Shown in pieces: positions 8,054-16,424 of a DNA stretch of 64,000 nt. The stretch is from the IMG/VR virus record IMGVR_UViG_3300012984_000012, positions 62,001-126,000 of that record. One strand, given 5' to 3'. Position 1 is the first letter of the stretch. Each line of letters opens with the position of its first letter. The notes below the pieces were generated by a model. It was not told where the DNA came from. It saw nothing but the letters and a program-made list of their open reading frames with translations, and ran no database searches. The translations under genes were made by a program, and so were the position numbers. Source of the stretch: a virus.

Positions 8054-8517
8054 TTGACGACCTCGGCTCGTTCGTATGTTTCGATCTTGAACATCTTTTC
8101 TCCCAGCAAACGAATGTACTTTCCTTGCTTCGTGTCGCCTTCAGTGTCTGACGTTAACACGACAAAGTTGCCCCATTGTTGGGTCTCAAAAATGAACTGC
8201 ACGGCCTCCCAAGTGGGAAGGTCAGCATGATTGTTTTCCAGCACGGCAACAAGTTGTTCGGGCAGTGATGACTTGATGTCATCGACTGACAGTATGGAAC
8301 CCATCGCTTCACGACCTTGGATGATCTCAGAGCGACCTATTTCCGTGACTCGGTGTATCACGCCGCAGTTTGTGCATTGGGCAAATTTGGGTTTGACGAC
8401 GTTGTCGTCGCCAATGACAGAGAAAACAGTGAACTGGTGTTGCAAGGGATGGACGGCATGTTTGAACTGTGGCAACACACACCGACACTTGACCAGATGT
8501 TTTTGACCCGAACTCAC
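8050..8517 (-). CDS. zinc-ribbon-like conserved phage protein
   Basis: A 155-residue protein from a GTG start with an AGAGG ribosome site 8 bases upstream. The N-terminal half holds CRC (residues 11-13) and CTNC (about 48-51) flanking HPLQHQFTVFSVIGDD and KPKFAQ, which looks like a treble-clef or zinc-ribbon fold. The C-terminal half is an alpha/beta segment (TWEAVQFIFETQQWGNFVVL). I recall proteins of this shape in large T4-like phages without an assigned role. It leads the clpP cluster and overlaps the next gene by 4 bases. Confidence 0.6.
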   Translation of the reverse strand: MSSGQKHLVKCRCVLPQFKHAVHPLQHQFTVFSVIGDDNVVKPKFAQCTNCGVIHRVTEIGRSEIIQGREAMGSILSVDDIKSSLPEQLVAVLENNHADLPTWEAVQFIFETQQWGNFVVLTSDTEGDTKQGKYIRLLGEKMFKIETYERAEVVK

Positions 8518-8551
8518 GTTCGTACCTCTACTGTTTCAGAAACGCAAAGAG

Positions 8552-8564
8552 ACCCTTGAAGGGT
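8552..8564 (-). terminator. short hairpin after the 89-aa gene
   Basis: ACCCT-TGA-AGGGT pairs to a 5-bp stem (8552-8564) just past the 8572 stop, in minus direction followed by CTCTTTG. It is weak for an intrinsic terminator and lies ahead of the ClpP cluster. Confidence 0.3.
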
Positions 8565-8571
8565 TTGAAGG

Positions 8572-8841
8572 TCACTTTTTTTTCGCGGTCAGCGGAGGCA
8601 ACTCTGCCTCAGACACGGCCTCAGAGATGCACGTGTTGACGCTATTCATGAAGTTCTTGTGACCGCGATGGTAGCCTTCGTCTGCAGACGCTGCGATGAG
8701 TGACAGCAGTTTTTCGACGCTGGCAGCTTCGATCTTCAGCTGACCCCCGCGAATCGCGTTGACCAGATTTTGAGCCACGGTGTCCTTGACGCTCTCGTGG
8801 AGTGTCCATGATGTTTTACCGATCTTGTCTCGAGGTTGCAT
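8572..8841 (-). CDS. small helical protein of unknown function
   Basis: 89 residues from the ATG at 8841, chosen because AAGGGA lies 6 bases upstream. The longer frame back to 8952 lacks such a site and would run over the start region of the divergent gene. The product is helical (SVKDTVAQNLVNAIRGGQLK, then VEKLLSLIAASADEG), ending in a basic KKK tail. It has no Cys motif, membrane segment or recognised domain. It is the promoter-proximal gene of the minus-strand block. Confidence 0.5.
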   Translation of the reverse strand: MQPRDKIGKTSWTLHESVKDTVAQNLVNAIRGGQLKIEAASVEKLLSLIAASADEGYHRGHKNFMNSVNTCISEAVSEAELPPLTAKKK

Positions 8842-8907
8842 GTTGGATCCCTTACTGTCTGATAGTACCTGCCTACTTAGAAGAAGTAAACACTCGGAGA
8901 ACCGTTG

Positions 8908-9897
8908 ATGGCAAGAACGCTCAAAGAACAGTACGAAATCAAGAAGCTTCAACAGCGACTGAGGCCAATCGATCAGAAACTGATGATCGAGCTGAGCATG
9001 TCAGACAACGATATGCTGATCTTTGAGGCATTCAACAAGCAACAGATGAGTGACGCAATCAAGATCGTCAAGCAGCTGAAAGCGATTAACTTCGGTCCCC
9101 TGACGACGCTTTCACAGGCACGGGACGCCGCAGTCAATGACGTGACCAAGGCGCTGGCTGGTAGTAAGGATCAAGGAATCATTCGAAAGATCGTCAACCT
9201 TTTCAAGGGAGGAAAAGAGAACCCTCTCGTCGATGCGTTAGCATTTTGTGACGCGCTCAACAACTTCTTTGGCCAGTTCTCACAGTACGTCACCGCTTTG
9301 GGTAGTGACAAAGCAGACCAACCCCTGTCGACCATCGTCACAGGCAAAGATCCTGAGGAGCTCGCAGACCTTACAGCTGTTAATAGCCTCGGTGGAAAAG
9401 AGAAGGGTAATCTCAGGAACATGCAAAAGGTCATCGTCAACGGTTTGAAGCCGAATGGCGCGATCGGCAAACTTAGTAAAAACTGGATCGACAAATACCT
9501 TAAGGGAAAGAAGGGGCTTCAGACCCTAGCACGGGATCTACTCAAGATGTCACCTAACGACATCAACAAGATCAGCGAGACGGTGACAAGCAATCTAAAA
9601 AACGCAGAAGCGATCGGACAGGCGGCAGCAGGCGCGTCCCAACAAGCGACCGTCGGCTCGAACCCTACCACTGGTAGCAACGCATCAGGAGCATCACAGC
9701 CTGAGCAAGGAAGCGTCAGCAGCAAGCCTGGCTCGACAGCACCTGGAGCTCAGATCCCACCAGGGACATCCAAGGGCGCAGTGGACGTCGACAAGGTCAT
9801 CGCAAGGATCAAGCCGGCGATGGAAGACATGGGTGTCAGGGACGTGAACAAGCTCGTCGCTAGCCTTGATGACCTGGGCGTTCTCAAGAATCCTTGA
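8908..9897 (+). CDS. unknown helical protein with Gly/Ser/Pro linker
   Basis: 329 residues from the ATG at 8908 (CGGAG 8-12 bases upstream; a TTG at 8905 is an alternative). Residues 1-235 are helical and charged with repeated Lys-rich patches. About 236-286 is a low-complexity Ala/Gly/Ser/Thr/Pro linker. The last 45 residues form a small helical module (VDKVIARIKPAMEDMGVRD). The architecture suggests a two-module protein tethered by a flexible linker, perhaps an internal or virion-associated protein. The gene stands alone on the plus strand between minus-strand blocks and overlaps the GroEL-like gene tail-to-tail by 14 bases. I do not recognise the family. Confidence 0.6.
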   Translation: MARTLKEQYEIKKLQQRLRPIDQKLMIELSMSDNDMLIFEAFNKQQMSDAIKIVKQLKAINFGPLTTLSQARDAAVNDVTKALAGSKDQGIIRKIVNLFKGGKENPLVDALAFCDALNNFFGQFSQYVTALGSDKADQPLSTIVTGKDPEELADLTAVNSLGGKEKGNLRNMQKVIVNGLKPNGAIGKLSKNWIDKYLKGKKGLQTLARDLLKMSPNDINKISETVTSNLKNAEAIGQAAAGASQQATVGSNPTTGSNASGASQPEQGSVSSKPGSTAPGAQIPPGTSKGAVDVDKVIARIKPAMEDMGVRDVNKLVASLDDLGVLKNP

Positions 9898-11134
9898 TGA
9901 CAGCTCCGAGTGACCTGAGTGTTTCGTAACACCTGGTCGCATGTAACTGTGACGCTACGAGCGATGCTGCGAGCATCTTCCTGTCATCAATGACGATCGA
10001 TCCGTAGTCAACTAAGGCCCTGATCGCCCTTAAGGCGTAATCGATCGACTGGGTTGACGTGACGTAATTCTTATCATCAGGCAACCGGATGACCACATGG
10101 TTGGGTGACAACGACTTGATGCGAACGTCGATCAGGTTTGCAACGTCATCGACTTTTTCGTCGAGCCTCTTTTTTCGAAGGAATGCTACGTGTGTTTCTA
10201 CGGCTTGCCGAGATCCGGTGTGAGTAACGACAACTTTCGTCGGATAGACGATCGCCTCGTCGATGTACACGGCATCAGCGAGTCTCGTGTTGCTGATCAA
10301 GTCACCCAAATTGCTCGACACCAGTCGAGCGCCAGTAGCTATGGTGATGTCATTAATGGCATTGATGCCCTGCAAGTCGAACTTGACGATGACCGGAATC
10401 ACTCGTAACGAACCACGGTCGTAGTTAACACGTAACGTGTTCTTCACGTCGTCTGACATGCCCCTGACGAACAACACCAGGGGCTCTTTCGTCTCTGAGG
10501 CTCCCTCAAGCAACTGGTGTATCTCAGAGACCGTTTCAATGAAACCATCGATGCAAACGACGTGGGGCCTCTCGAGCCGTACGCTACACGGCCAGGCAGG
10601 AGCTTGGTCGAAAGCGTATCCCCTGACTAGCTCCACGGACGGGCGAGCCATCGTTTTTTCGACCATGACACGCCCGGCGAATCCCGCCAGGCCCAAAGCA
10701 ACGTTCACGATCGACCTGATCGTGTCCTGAGAGTCTGACATGTAACGTGACAGGACCCAATCGACATCAGCACGGTCAGGAACCTTCACCCCAGACCCAA
10801 GGATGTCGCTAGAATTAAACTCGTGAGCTGCGATTGGGGTTACACCATCTTTATCGTTGAGTTTTTTGAGAAGGAACTCGATGCAAAGGTCAAAACCACC
10901 CGGACCCATGCGCTCGGCAGCATGAGCGTGGTTCATGATTATCTCATGGATCGATTGCTCCAATCTATCAGGGAACCTCATTCCAAACATCGCCTGTAAA
11001 CGAGTGTGAACCAGCACGCCTTTCCCAGACGAGACTAGAACGCTGTCACGTACGTTAGATCGCAACAACTGGATGCTGTTGGTGACGTTGGATATTGCGT
11101 TGTCGACGTCAGATTGTAGGTGAACCTGAGACAC
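9884..11134 (-). CDS. divergent GroEL-like chaperonin, predicted ATPase-dead
   Basis: 416 residues. Residues about 155-300 follow the GroEL apical domain in order: VELVRGYAFDQAP (cf. MQFDRGYLSPYF), RPHVVCIDGFIETVSEIHQL, KEPLVLFVRGMSDDVKNTLR (cf. KPLLIIAEDVEGEALATL), VIPVIVKFDLQGINAINDI (cf. AAVKAPGFGDRRKAMLQDI), then ATGARLVSSNLGDLI. Residues about 320-385 follow the intermediate domain and return to the equatorial domain (KKRLDEKVDDVANLIDVRIK, SIDYALRAIRALVDYGSIVI). The GDGTTT ATP motif is replaced by GPGGFD (77-82). The Asp equivalent to GroEL D398 aligns with Tyr366, and the VAGGG loop is absent. The equatorial domain is short (GroEL has 548 residues). It may be a passive apical-domain chaperone or co-assemble with host GroEL. 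Confidence 0.82.
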   Translation of the reverse strand: MSQVHLQSDVDNAISNVTNSIQLLRSNVRDSVLVSSGKGVLVHTRLQAMFGMRFPDRLEQSIHEIIMNHAHAAERMGPGGFDLCIEFLLKKLNDKDGVTPIAAHEFNSSDILGSGVKVPDRADVDWVLSRYMSDSQDTIRSIVNVALGLAGFAGRVMVEKTMARPSVELVRGYAFDQAPAWPCSVRLERPHVVCIDGFIETVSEIHQLLEGASETKEPLVLFVRGMSDDVKNTLRVNYDRGSLRVIPVIVKFDLQGINAINDITIATGARLVSSNLGDLISNTRLADAVYIDEAIVYPTKVVVTHTGSRQAVETHVAFLRKKRLDEKVDDVANLIDVRIKSLSPNHVVIRLPDDKNYVTSTQSIDYALRAIRALVDYGSIVIDDRKMLAASLVASQLHATRCYETLRSLGAVIKDS

Positions 11135-11165
11135 GTTTCATTGTAACCAGCACGAACAGCAAGGT

Positions 11166-11705
11166 TCAATTGATGGTAACGTGGCCATGAATGAAATCGT
11201 ACAGGAGCTTTCCGATGCCAGCCAACAACCCGGTGCCCAGCGAGACGGCGAGCCACTTAGCAGCTGCTGCTACGCGGGCCTTAAAAGCGACCAGGTCCTT
11301 GAGCTGATCAGCGTGATCTTTCACCATCTTGTTGTGGTCTTCCAACATCTTGGCTTCTTTTTCGACGTGTCTCTCTTCGGACTCGTGCCATGCCTGGAGC
11401 TCTGTGACGTCGTTGTTTAGCTTTTCGATGCTGGCTGCGTTGGCCTTGACGTGCTCGATGTCCTTGACCCTTGCGAACAATCCATCGTCTGGGTGATACA
11501 CGGCCTCATGGATCGAATCGACCTTCGCTTCGATCTTTTCGACCTTTTCGATCATGGTGTCAAAGCCACCGTTAAGGACCTTTGATGACATCACCTTCTG
11601 TGACAAACAGTTCAACAGATCCAACACTTGTGACTCTGAAGCGATGTCGAGAGTCTTTCTCTCAGTTTCACTCATGAAAGATTTGCCTGATTTATTTCTT
11701 GCCAT
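11166..11705 (-). CDS. coiled-coil protein with C-terminal membrane anchor
   Basis: 179 residues. Residues about 45-145 are strongly heptad-like and charged (MIEKVEKIEAKVDSIHEAVY, then NDVTELQAWHESEERHVEKE), with a VYHPDDGLFARVKDIE insert near 69-84. About 149-171 is one hydrophobic segment suitable for a membrane helix, followed by a short polar end (HGHVTIN). A tail-anchored coiled coil fits a spanin- or holin-associated protein, or a membrane tether, but no lysis partner is recognisable beside it. It starts at the edge of the 196-base divergent intergenic region. Confidence 0.6.
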   Translation of the reverse strand: MARNKSGKSFMSETERKTLDIASESQVLDLLNCLSQKVMSSKVLNGGFDTMIEKVEKIEAKVDSIHEAVYHPDDGLFARVKDIEHVKANAASIEKLNNDVTELQAWHESEERHVEKEAKMLEDHNKMVKDHADQLKDLVAFKARVAAAAKWLAVSLGTGLLAGIGKLLYDFIHGHVTIN

Positions 11706-11781
11706 CAGTTGAACATCCCGCGCGACGCATTGATCTTAGGGCTAGTAAATTAGGATCACGAAAGAAAGAAATGAGAGATCA

Positions 11782-11804
11782 GGATCTGATCTAGATCTAG
11801 ATCC
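11782..11804. promoter_or_regulatory. GATCTA-repeat palindrome in a divergent intergenic region
   Basis: GGATCTGATCTAGATCTAGA then TCC is a near-perfect palindrome built from overlapping perfect palindromes (GATCTAGATC, CTAGATCTAG), with a GATCTA period of 6. It lies between the minus gene starting at 11705 and the plus glycan island starting at 11902. A small CCCC-TTCA-GGGG hairpin follows at about 11866-11877. It is a candidate operator controlling the glycan island; no -35/-10 pair is convincing. Confidence 0.4.
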
Positions 11805-11901
11805 TCATTGATCCTTAAGTACTAACGTCGAGCACGCTCGTGAGAAAACTTATAGTGAACAGTTCCCCTTCAGGGGCTAGAATCTCCTCGAGGTGATCTG
11901 A

Positions 11902-13920
11902 GTGTTCGATTTCAACAGCAACGTTTTTGGCGGGAAACCCGCCTTGCAGATTCCAGCCTCTGCGAAGGTCGTTTTCGTTTCTGACATGTTTGCAGATGAG
12001 TATGCTGGAGGAGCTGAGCTCACGAGCCAAGCTCTCATCGATTCCAGCCCGTTTGAGGTCTTCAAGCTGCACTCTAGGGACGTCAGCCTTTCCCTGTTGC
12101 AGCAAGGCGTCGACAAGTTCTGGATCTTTGGCAACTTCACTCAGATGAACGCTCAGCTAATCCCCAGCATCGTCGGCAACGTTCGATACTCGATCCTAGA
12201 GTACGACTACAAGTACTGCAAGGCTCGATCACCTGAGAAACACTTCGACCTTGAACATACTGCATGTGACTGTCACAACCAGATGAACGGAAAGATCATT
12301 TCCGCGTTCTTCTACGGTTCGATGCACATCTGGTGGATGTCAGAGAAGCAACGTGACAGATACATCACGTTGTTCCCATTTTTGGCCGAACGTGACAACA
12401 CCGTGTTGTCCAGCGTCTTCGATGACACAACGCTAGCGTTCATCAAATCGCTTCGAAGCAAGCAATCAGACCAAGAGCGAAAGGGGTGGATCGTCTTAGG
12501 CAGCAACTCTTGGATCAAAGGCGCTGATGCTGCGAAACATTGGTGTGACGAGAACGGCAAGGAGTGTGAGGTCGTCTGGAACGTCCCGTACAACCAGCTG
12601 CTCGAGAAGCTCTCGAAAGCAGAGGGTTTTGTTTACCTGCCTCTCGGTGGCGACACCTGTCCGCGAATGGTCATCGAGGCTAAGCTGCTCGGGTGCAAGC
12701 TACACCTCAACGATTTTGTCCAACACAAGAACGAGGAATGGTTCACCACGGATAATCCCCAGGAGATCGAAGAGTACTTGTACACGGCTCGCAAGACTTT
12801 CTGGTCTGGCATCACTGCTGCAATGAATTACAAGGCGACGATCAGCGGTTACACGACGACGTTCAACTGCGTCAAGCAACAGTACCCGTTCGAACAGTGC
12901 ATCCAATCGATGCTGCAGTTCTGTGATGAGGTTTGTGTCGTCGATGGCGGTTCGAGCGATGAAACGTTACACAGGCTCGCTGCGTTAGCGTACCCTAGTC
13001 TCTCGTTTGCTCAAAAGGTAGACTTTGAAGTGTTGTCTCCTTCATGGGCATCGCTCGGAAACTATGAATTTCCTGATGAGCACCAAGGAATCAAAAAGGA
13101 CCCTAGGATCAGGGTCAAAGTTGTTCTACGCGACTGGAACCATCCAAGGTTCGCGGTTTTTGACGGGCAACAGAAAGCTGAGGCTCGTGCCATGTGTACG
13201 AAGGATTTCTGTTGGCAGATGGATTCCGATGAGGTCGTCCATGAAGATGACGCTGTTCGCATCCCAGAACTCTGTCGCTCGATGCCACAAGGTGCCGACG
13301 TCCTATCGTTGCCTGTCATCGAGTTCTGGGGTGGTCCCGACAAGGTCCGGCTTGACACCCAACCATGGAAATGGAGGTTGAGTCGTAACAAGCCGAACAT
13401 CACACATGGCATTCCTGGCGAGCTTCGTCGGACAGACGAAAACGGCGACCTTTATGCTACCGAAGGCACCGACGGTTGTGACATGATCGACAGGGAGACC
13501 CTCGAGAGGTTGCCTCACATCTCTTTTTACACCCAGGACGTCGAGAACGCCCGTCGAGTGGCGATGTTGGGTAACCCGCAGGCGAAGAAAGAGTACGAAC
13601 AGTGGTTCAACGCCGTCGCGAACGGCCTACCGGGAGTGTTTCACTACAGTTGGTATGACCTTCCTCGTAAGATCAGATTGTACCGAGACTACTGGACGAA
13701 GCACTGGAACTCGCTTTACGGCAAGAGTCTTGAAGACACTGCTGAGAACAACATGATGTTTGACGTGCCTTGGTCGCAGGTCACAGAAGAGATGATCGAA
13801 GAACGTGCCAAGCTGATGAAGGCCAAGCTGGGCGGATGGATCTGGCATCGCAAGTGGGACGGAGTCACCACGACCGATCACGTCACTGTCGCCAAGACGC
13901 AACCGAAGATCATGCTATGA
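11902..13920 (+). CDS. two-domain glycosyltransferase (GT-B plus GT-A family 2)
   Basis: 672 residues from a GTG at 11902; AGGTG lies upstream and an in-frame stop just before it excludes longer starts. Residues 1-300 form a GT4-like GT-B unit: VVFVSDMFADEYAGGAE at the N-terminus, GWIVLGSNSWIKGAD near 200, and a donor-site-like GFVYLPLGGDTCPRMVIEAK. Residues about 308-600 are a family 2 GT-A unit: FNCVKQQYPFEQCIQSML, VCVVDGGSSDET and a metal-binding MDSDEVVHED, followed by an acceptor half rich in His/Trp. Two transferases in one chain could add successive sugars. It is the first gene of the glycan island and overlaps the next start by 4 bases. Confidence 0.87.
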   Translation: MFDFNSNVFGGKPALQIPASAKVVFVSDMFADEYAGGAELTSQALIDSSPFEVFKLHSRDVSLSLLQQGVDKFWIFGNFTQMNAQLIPSIVGNVRYSILEYDYKYCKARSPEKHFDLEHTACDCHNQMNGKIISAFFYGSMHIWWMSEKQRDRYITLFPFLAERDNTVLSSVFDDTTLAFIKSLRSKQSDQERKGWIVLGSNSWIKGADAAKHWCDENGKECEVVWNVPYNQLLEKLSKAEGFVYLPLGGDTCPRMVIEAKLLGCKLHLNDFVQHKNEEWFTTDNPQEIEEYLYTARKTFWSGITAAMNYKATISGYTTTFNCVKQQYPFEQCIQSMLQFCDEVCVVDGGSSDETLHRLAALAYPSLSFAQKVDFEVLSPSWASLGNYEFPDEHQGIKKDPRIRVKVVLRDWNHPRFAVFDGQQKAEARAMCTKDFCWQMDSDEVVHEDDAVRIPELCRSMPQGADVLSLPVIEFWGGPDKVRLDTQPWKWRLSRNKPNITHGIPGELRRTDENGDLYATEGTDGCDMIDRETLERLPHISFYTQDVENARRVAMLGNPQAKKEYEQWFNAVANGLPGVFHYSWYDLPRKIRLYRDYWTKHWNSLYGKSLEDTAENNMMFDVPWSQVTEEMIEERAKLMKAKLGGWIWHRKWDGVTTTDHVTVAKTQPKIML

Positions 13921-14144
13921 GTCGTATCAAGCTGGTCAGTGACCTGTTGTCAGACGGCGTGACTCGCACTGCCTCTGATGTCTTTTATGCGTTATACTCT
14001 GAGTTTCAAGGAAGGTCATCAAAGATGACGCTCGCGTCGCTGTCTGGCACTCTCAAGCAGATGACAGACTGTGGTTACGTTGAAAGAGTTGAGAACTTTG
14101 GCCCTCGCGGAGGTTATGGTTACTATCGCACGAGGAACACATGA
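13917..14144 (+). CDS. small winged-helix-like protein
   Basis: 75 residues from the ATG at 13917, which overlaps the previous TGA (ATGA) and is therefore preferred to a longer frame. The sequence reads as a winged helix: a first helix (IKLVSDLLSDG), TASDVFYALYSEFQ, a recognition-type helix (MTLASLSGTLKQMTDCGYVE), then a wing rich in Gly/Tyr (GPRGGYGYYRTRN). This is the layout of small phage and archaeal HTH regulators. It sits inside the glycan operon with overlaps on both sides, so it may regulate that operon. Confidence 0.6.
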   Translation: MSRIKLVSDLLSDGVTRTASDVFYALYSEFQGRSSKMTLASLSGTLKQMTDCGYVERVENFGPRGGYGYYRTRNT

Positions 14145-14869
14145 AGCAAGTTCACATCAAACAAAAGCTCGAGGAAATGGGCGTCGCCGTTGACGGCATC
14201 GTCATGGGTGATTTCGATCAGATCGGTGAGTTCACTGCCAAGCGTGACCGAAAACCTGACGATCCGAACTACAAGAAGTACGGCGCCTTCTACCGAGCCA
14301 ACTACGAGCGCGGCATCCTGATTTACCACCTCATCCGCCAGTACAACCTGACCTCGATGCTTGAGATCGGGTTTGGTCGTGGATATGCTACGTTTTGTGC
14401 AGCTCGAGCGTTTCACGATGCCGGCGTGGTTGGCAAGATCGTCACCATCGACCCATCGCTAGACGAGAATTACATCAGGGCGTTACAGAGCGTGTTACCT
14501 AACGACTGGTTCACGTACGTCACCTTCATGAAAGGTCGCTCACAAGAGGTCTTGCAAAAGGTCGAAGGTCAGTTCGATCTCGTGTACATCGACGGCGACC
14601 ATTCTTACGCTGCCACAAAGGCTGACTGGGAACTCACCAAAGACAAGTACAACAAGTTCCTCCTGTTTGACGACTATCACCTTCCCTCGAAAGAGGATAA
14701 GGGAACGATCCAGTGCAGCGTCGCCATCGACGAAGTCGATGACCCAAGCAAGGAACTGATCATCATGGATCGACGATTGTTTCTCGATGATCGTCAGTTC
14801 ACTGACGACAAGATCAATTACGGTCAGGTCCTGCTCTCAAAACCAGGTGTCGAACGTGACGACTGGTGA
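14141..14869 (+). CDS. class I SAM-dependent methyltransferase (Methyltransf_24-like)
   Basis: 242 residues. Motif I is MLEIGFGRGYATFCAA (about 69-84). An acidic motif II (VTIDPS) follows, and the family-typical YIDGDHSYAATKADWEL (about 149-165) carries the DGDHxY signature. LLFDDYHLP follows. Proteins of this type methylate small molecules or sugars, often in glycan and secondary-metabolite clusters. There is no target-recognition domain or [DN]PPY motif, so a DNA methylase role is unlikely. It is embedded in the glycan island, so sugar O-methylation is a sensible guess. Confidence 0.8.
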   Translation: MKQVHIKQKLEEMGVAVDGIVMGDFDQIGEFTAKRDRKPDDPNYKKYGAFYRANYERGILIYHLIRQYNLTSMLEIGFGRGYATFCAARAFHDAGVVGKIVTIDPSLDENYIRALQSVLPNDWFTYVTFMKGRSQEVLQKVEGQFDLVYIDGDHSYAATKADWELTKDKYNKFLLFDDYHLPSKEDKGTIQCSVAIDEVDDPSKELIIMDRRLFLDDRQFTDDKINYGQVLLSKPGVERDDW

Positions 14870-15242
14870 ACCAGAGAATCGAGCGTGCTTTCGACCGCCT
14901 GTCGGTTGGTACTGCACGCGAAAACCTGATCACGAGGGTCCCTGTGCTGCGCATCCTGATCCACGAGTGACCGCAGCAAAGGACGTGTGCATCAGTTGTG
15001 AAACATACACGGAATACACGAACGTGTTTGGGCTTTACAAGGAACAGCTCGAAGCGATAAAAACCTGGCAAAAGAGTCACGACGTCGAAAAACACATGGA
15101 ACCAGGTCAGACACGTAGGTACTCTGGAGCGATAGGTGGAGCATACACGTATGAGTTCACCAGAACCAGCATAGGAACGTGTGTACACGTCCGTTGTGTT
15201 TGTGGAGAAGGCATTGATGTCTCAGACTACGACAACTGGTGA
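14856..15242 (+). CDS. Cys-rich protein of unknown function
   Basis: 128 residues if started at the GTG at 14856 (AGGTG 6-10 bases upstream); a GTG at 14847 is equally in frame. The N-terminus has CFRPPVGWYCTRKPDHEGPC, a Cys/His/Trp motif that I recall from many phage small proteins, then CISC and a C-terminal CVHVRCVCGEG pair. The Cys pairs suggest one or two zinc sites. The 5' end overlaps the methyltransferase by 14 bases and the 3' end overlaps the next gene by 26 bases. No function is assignable. Confidence 0.55.
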   Translation: MTTGEPENRACFRPPVGWYCTRKPDHEGPCAAHPDPRVTAAKDVCISCETYTEYTNVFGLYKEQLEAIKTWQKSHDVEKHMEPGQTRRYSGAIGGAYTYEFTRTSIGTCVHVRCVCGEGIDVSDYDNW

Positions 15243-15393
15243 CCAAAAAGTCACAGTCGAAACAAAACAAGAACCCATCTCATCGATCTGCGACGCTTGG
15301 TTTCTTAAAAACGGTGACTTACATCTGTTAGTCAAGTGCTCAGATGGTGCCGTCCGTTCTGCCATACTCACGCTCAAGATGGGAACGCCATGA
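15217..15393 (+). CDS. 58-aa unknown protein
   Basis: A short frame from the ATG at 15217, supported by GGAGAAGG 6 bases upstream. It overlaps the preceding frame by 26 bases and the following glycosyltransferase by 4 (ATGA). The product is Thr/Lys-rich at the N-terminus, then forms a likely beta hairpin (AWFLKNGDLHLLVKCSDG). No family is recognised; the gene is believed real because of its coupling on both sides. Confidence 0.45.
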   Translation: MSQTTTTGDQKVTVETKQEPISSICDAWFLKNGDLHLLVKCSDGAVRSAILTLKMGTP

Positions 15394-16145
15394 ATAACCG
15401 ATTCGTGTTTGTCGCGCCCATGTTCAACGCCTCGGCCTACGTGGGCCAGATGTTGGCGTCAATCGTGGGCCAGTCATACGATGACTGGCGAGTCATTCTG
15501 ATCGATGATGTCTCATCACCAGAGGAACAGATTACGAGCAACAGGATCATCTTCACGTATCAGGAGCTGCTCGGTCGCATGGGAAAGGATCCCTCTCGGC
15601 TGCAGGTCATCTGGAACGGTGACAACCCAGAGCGTGGAAAGCAATGGGAGGTCTCGAACGTCCTTCATGGCATCAAGATGTGTGATGACAACGACGTCGT
15701 CTGTCGCATCGATGCGGACGATTGGTTGACTGACCTAGACTGTCTCAGCTTTCTCAATCACGTTTACAATCAAACAGGGGCTGAGGCCCTGTGGACGGCT
15801 CACCGTTGGGCATTCACTGACAAGAACATCAGCGGTCCAATACCTTATGGCGCTGACGTGTACACCTACCCGTGGGTCTCTAGTCACCTCAAGACGTTTC
15901 GCAAGAGGCTCATCAACAACGTTAACGACGAGAATTTCAGGGGTGAGGATGGTAACTACGTCCGCCGCGCGGGCGACCAAGCCGTGTACTTGCCCGTCCT
16001 TCACAACACACAAAAGCGGGGATACGTGCCACGATGCATGTACCACTACACCATCAAAGACGAACCTGCAACGTACCAGACGCCCGACGCAATCTTCCAG
16101 CGCGATGAGGCACTCTTCTTACGTGCGAGAGGTTACGTCAAATAG
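15390..16145 (+). CDS. family 2 glycosyltransferase
   Basis: 251 residues from the ATG at 15390 (ATGA overlap, GGGA upstream). A classical GT-A fold is visible: FVFVAPMFNASAYVGQMLAS at the N-terminus, VILIDDVSS near residue 40, then the metal and sugar-nucleotide site VVCRIDADDWL (about 103-113). The acceptor part ends in CMYHYTIKDEPATYQTPD. It adds a sugar from an NDP donor to an unknown acceptor. One of eight transferase genes in this island. Confidence 0.88.
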   Translation: MNNRFVFVAPMFNASAYVGQMLASIVGQSYDDWRVILIDDVSSPEEQITSNRIIFTYQELLGRMGKDPSRLQVIWNGDNPERGKQWEVSNVLHGIKMCDDNDVVCRIDADDWLTDLDCLSFLNHVYNQTGAEALWTAHRWAFTDKNISGPIPYGADVYTYPWVSSHLKTFRKRLINNVNDENFRGEDGNYVRRAGDQAVYLPVLHNTQKRGYVPRCMYHYTIKDEPATYQTPDAIFQRDEALFLRARGYVK

Positions 16146-16154
16146 CGAGGAACC

Positions 16155-16424
16155 ATGAAAAAATCTGCACGAATTACACAAACACAAGTCTTCTTGACGA
16201 AGAGCGGCCAACTGCAACTGAGCGTTCTCCTGAACCAAGGCGTTGACTATGTCATCAAGGAAGGCGCTGTCACGTTCAAGTTTGCCTTGAGCAAGGACGA
16301 TCAGATCAACATCAATACGTTCAAGAATGAGCGGATGGTGCAACACTTGATCCGTCTCGGTCGTTTCTACAAACCAAACGAAGAGATCAAATATGAAACG
16401 CTTCTATCTTCAAAGAAACACTGA
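16155..16424 (+). CDS. 89-aa unknown protein
   Basis: Starts at 16155 behind GAGGA (5 bases). The protein is beta-rich (QTQVFLTKSGQLQLSVLLNQ) followed by a basic helical end. There is no cysteine, membrane or enzymatic motif. It overlaps the next frame by 32 bases. I see nothing that ties it to glycan chemistry beyond location. Confidence 0.45.
   Translation: MKKSARITQTQVFLTKSGQLQLSVLLNQGVDYVIKEGAVTFKFALSKDDQININTFKNERMVQHLIRLGRFYKPNEEIKYETLLSSKKH

Noticed and set aside
13770-13916. N-terminal extension of the winged-helix gene
   Set aside because: The upstream 49 codons overlap the well-defined transferase gene and are His/Asp-rich shadow sequence; the ATGA-coupled start at 13917 is better.
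14141-14869. DNA methyltransferase of a restriction-modification system
   Set aside because: No [DN]PPY or Pro-Cys motif and no target-recognition domain; the DGDHxY signature fits small-molecule methyltransferases.
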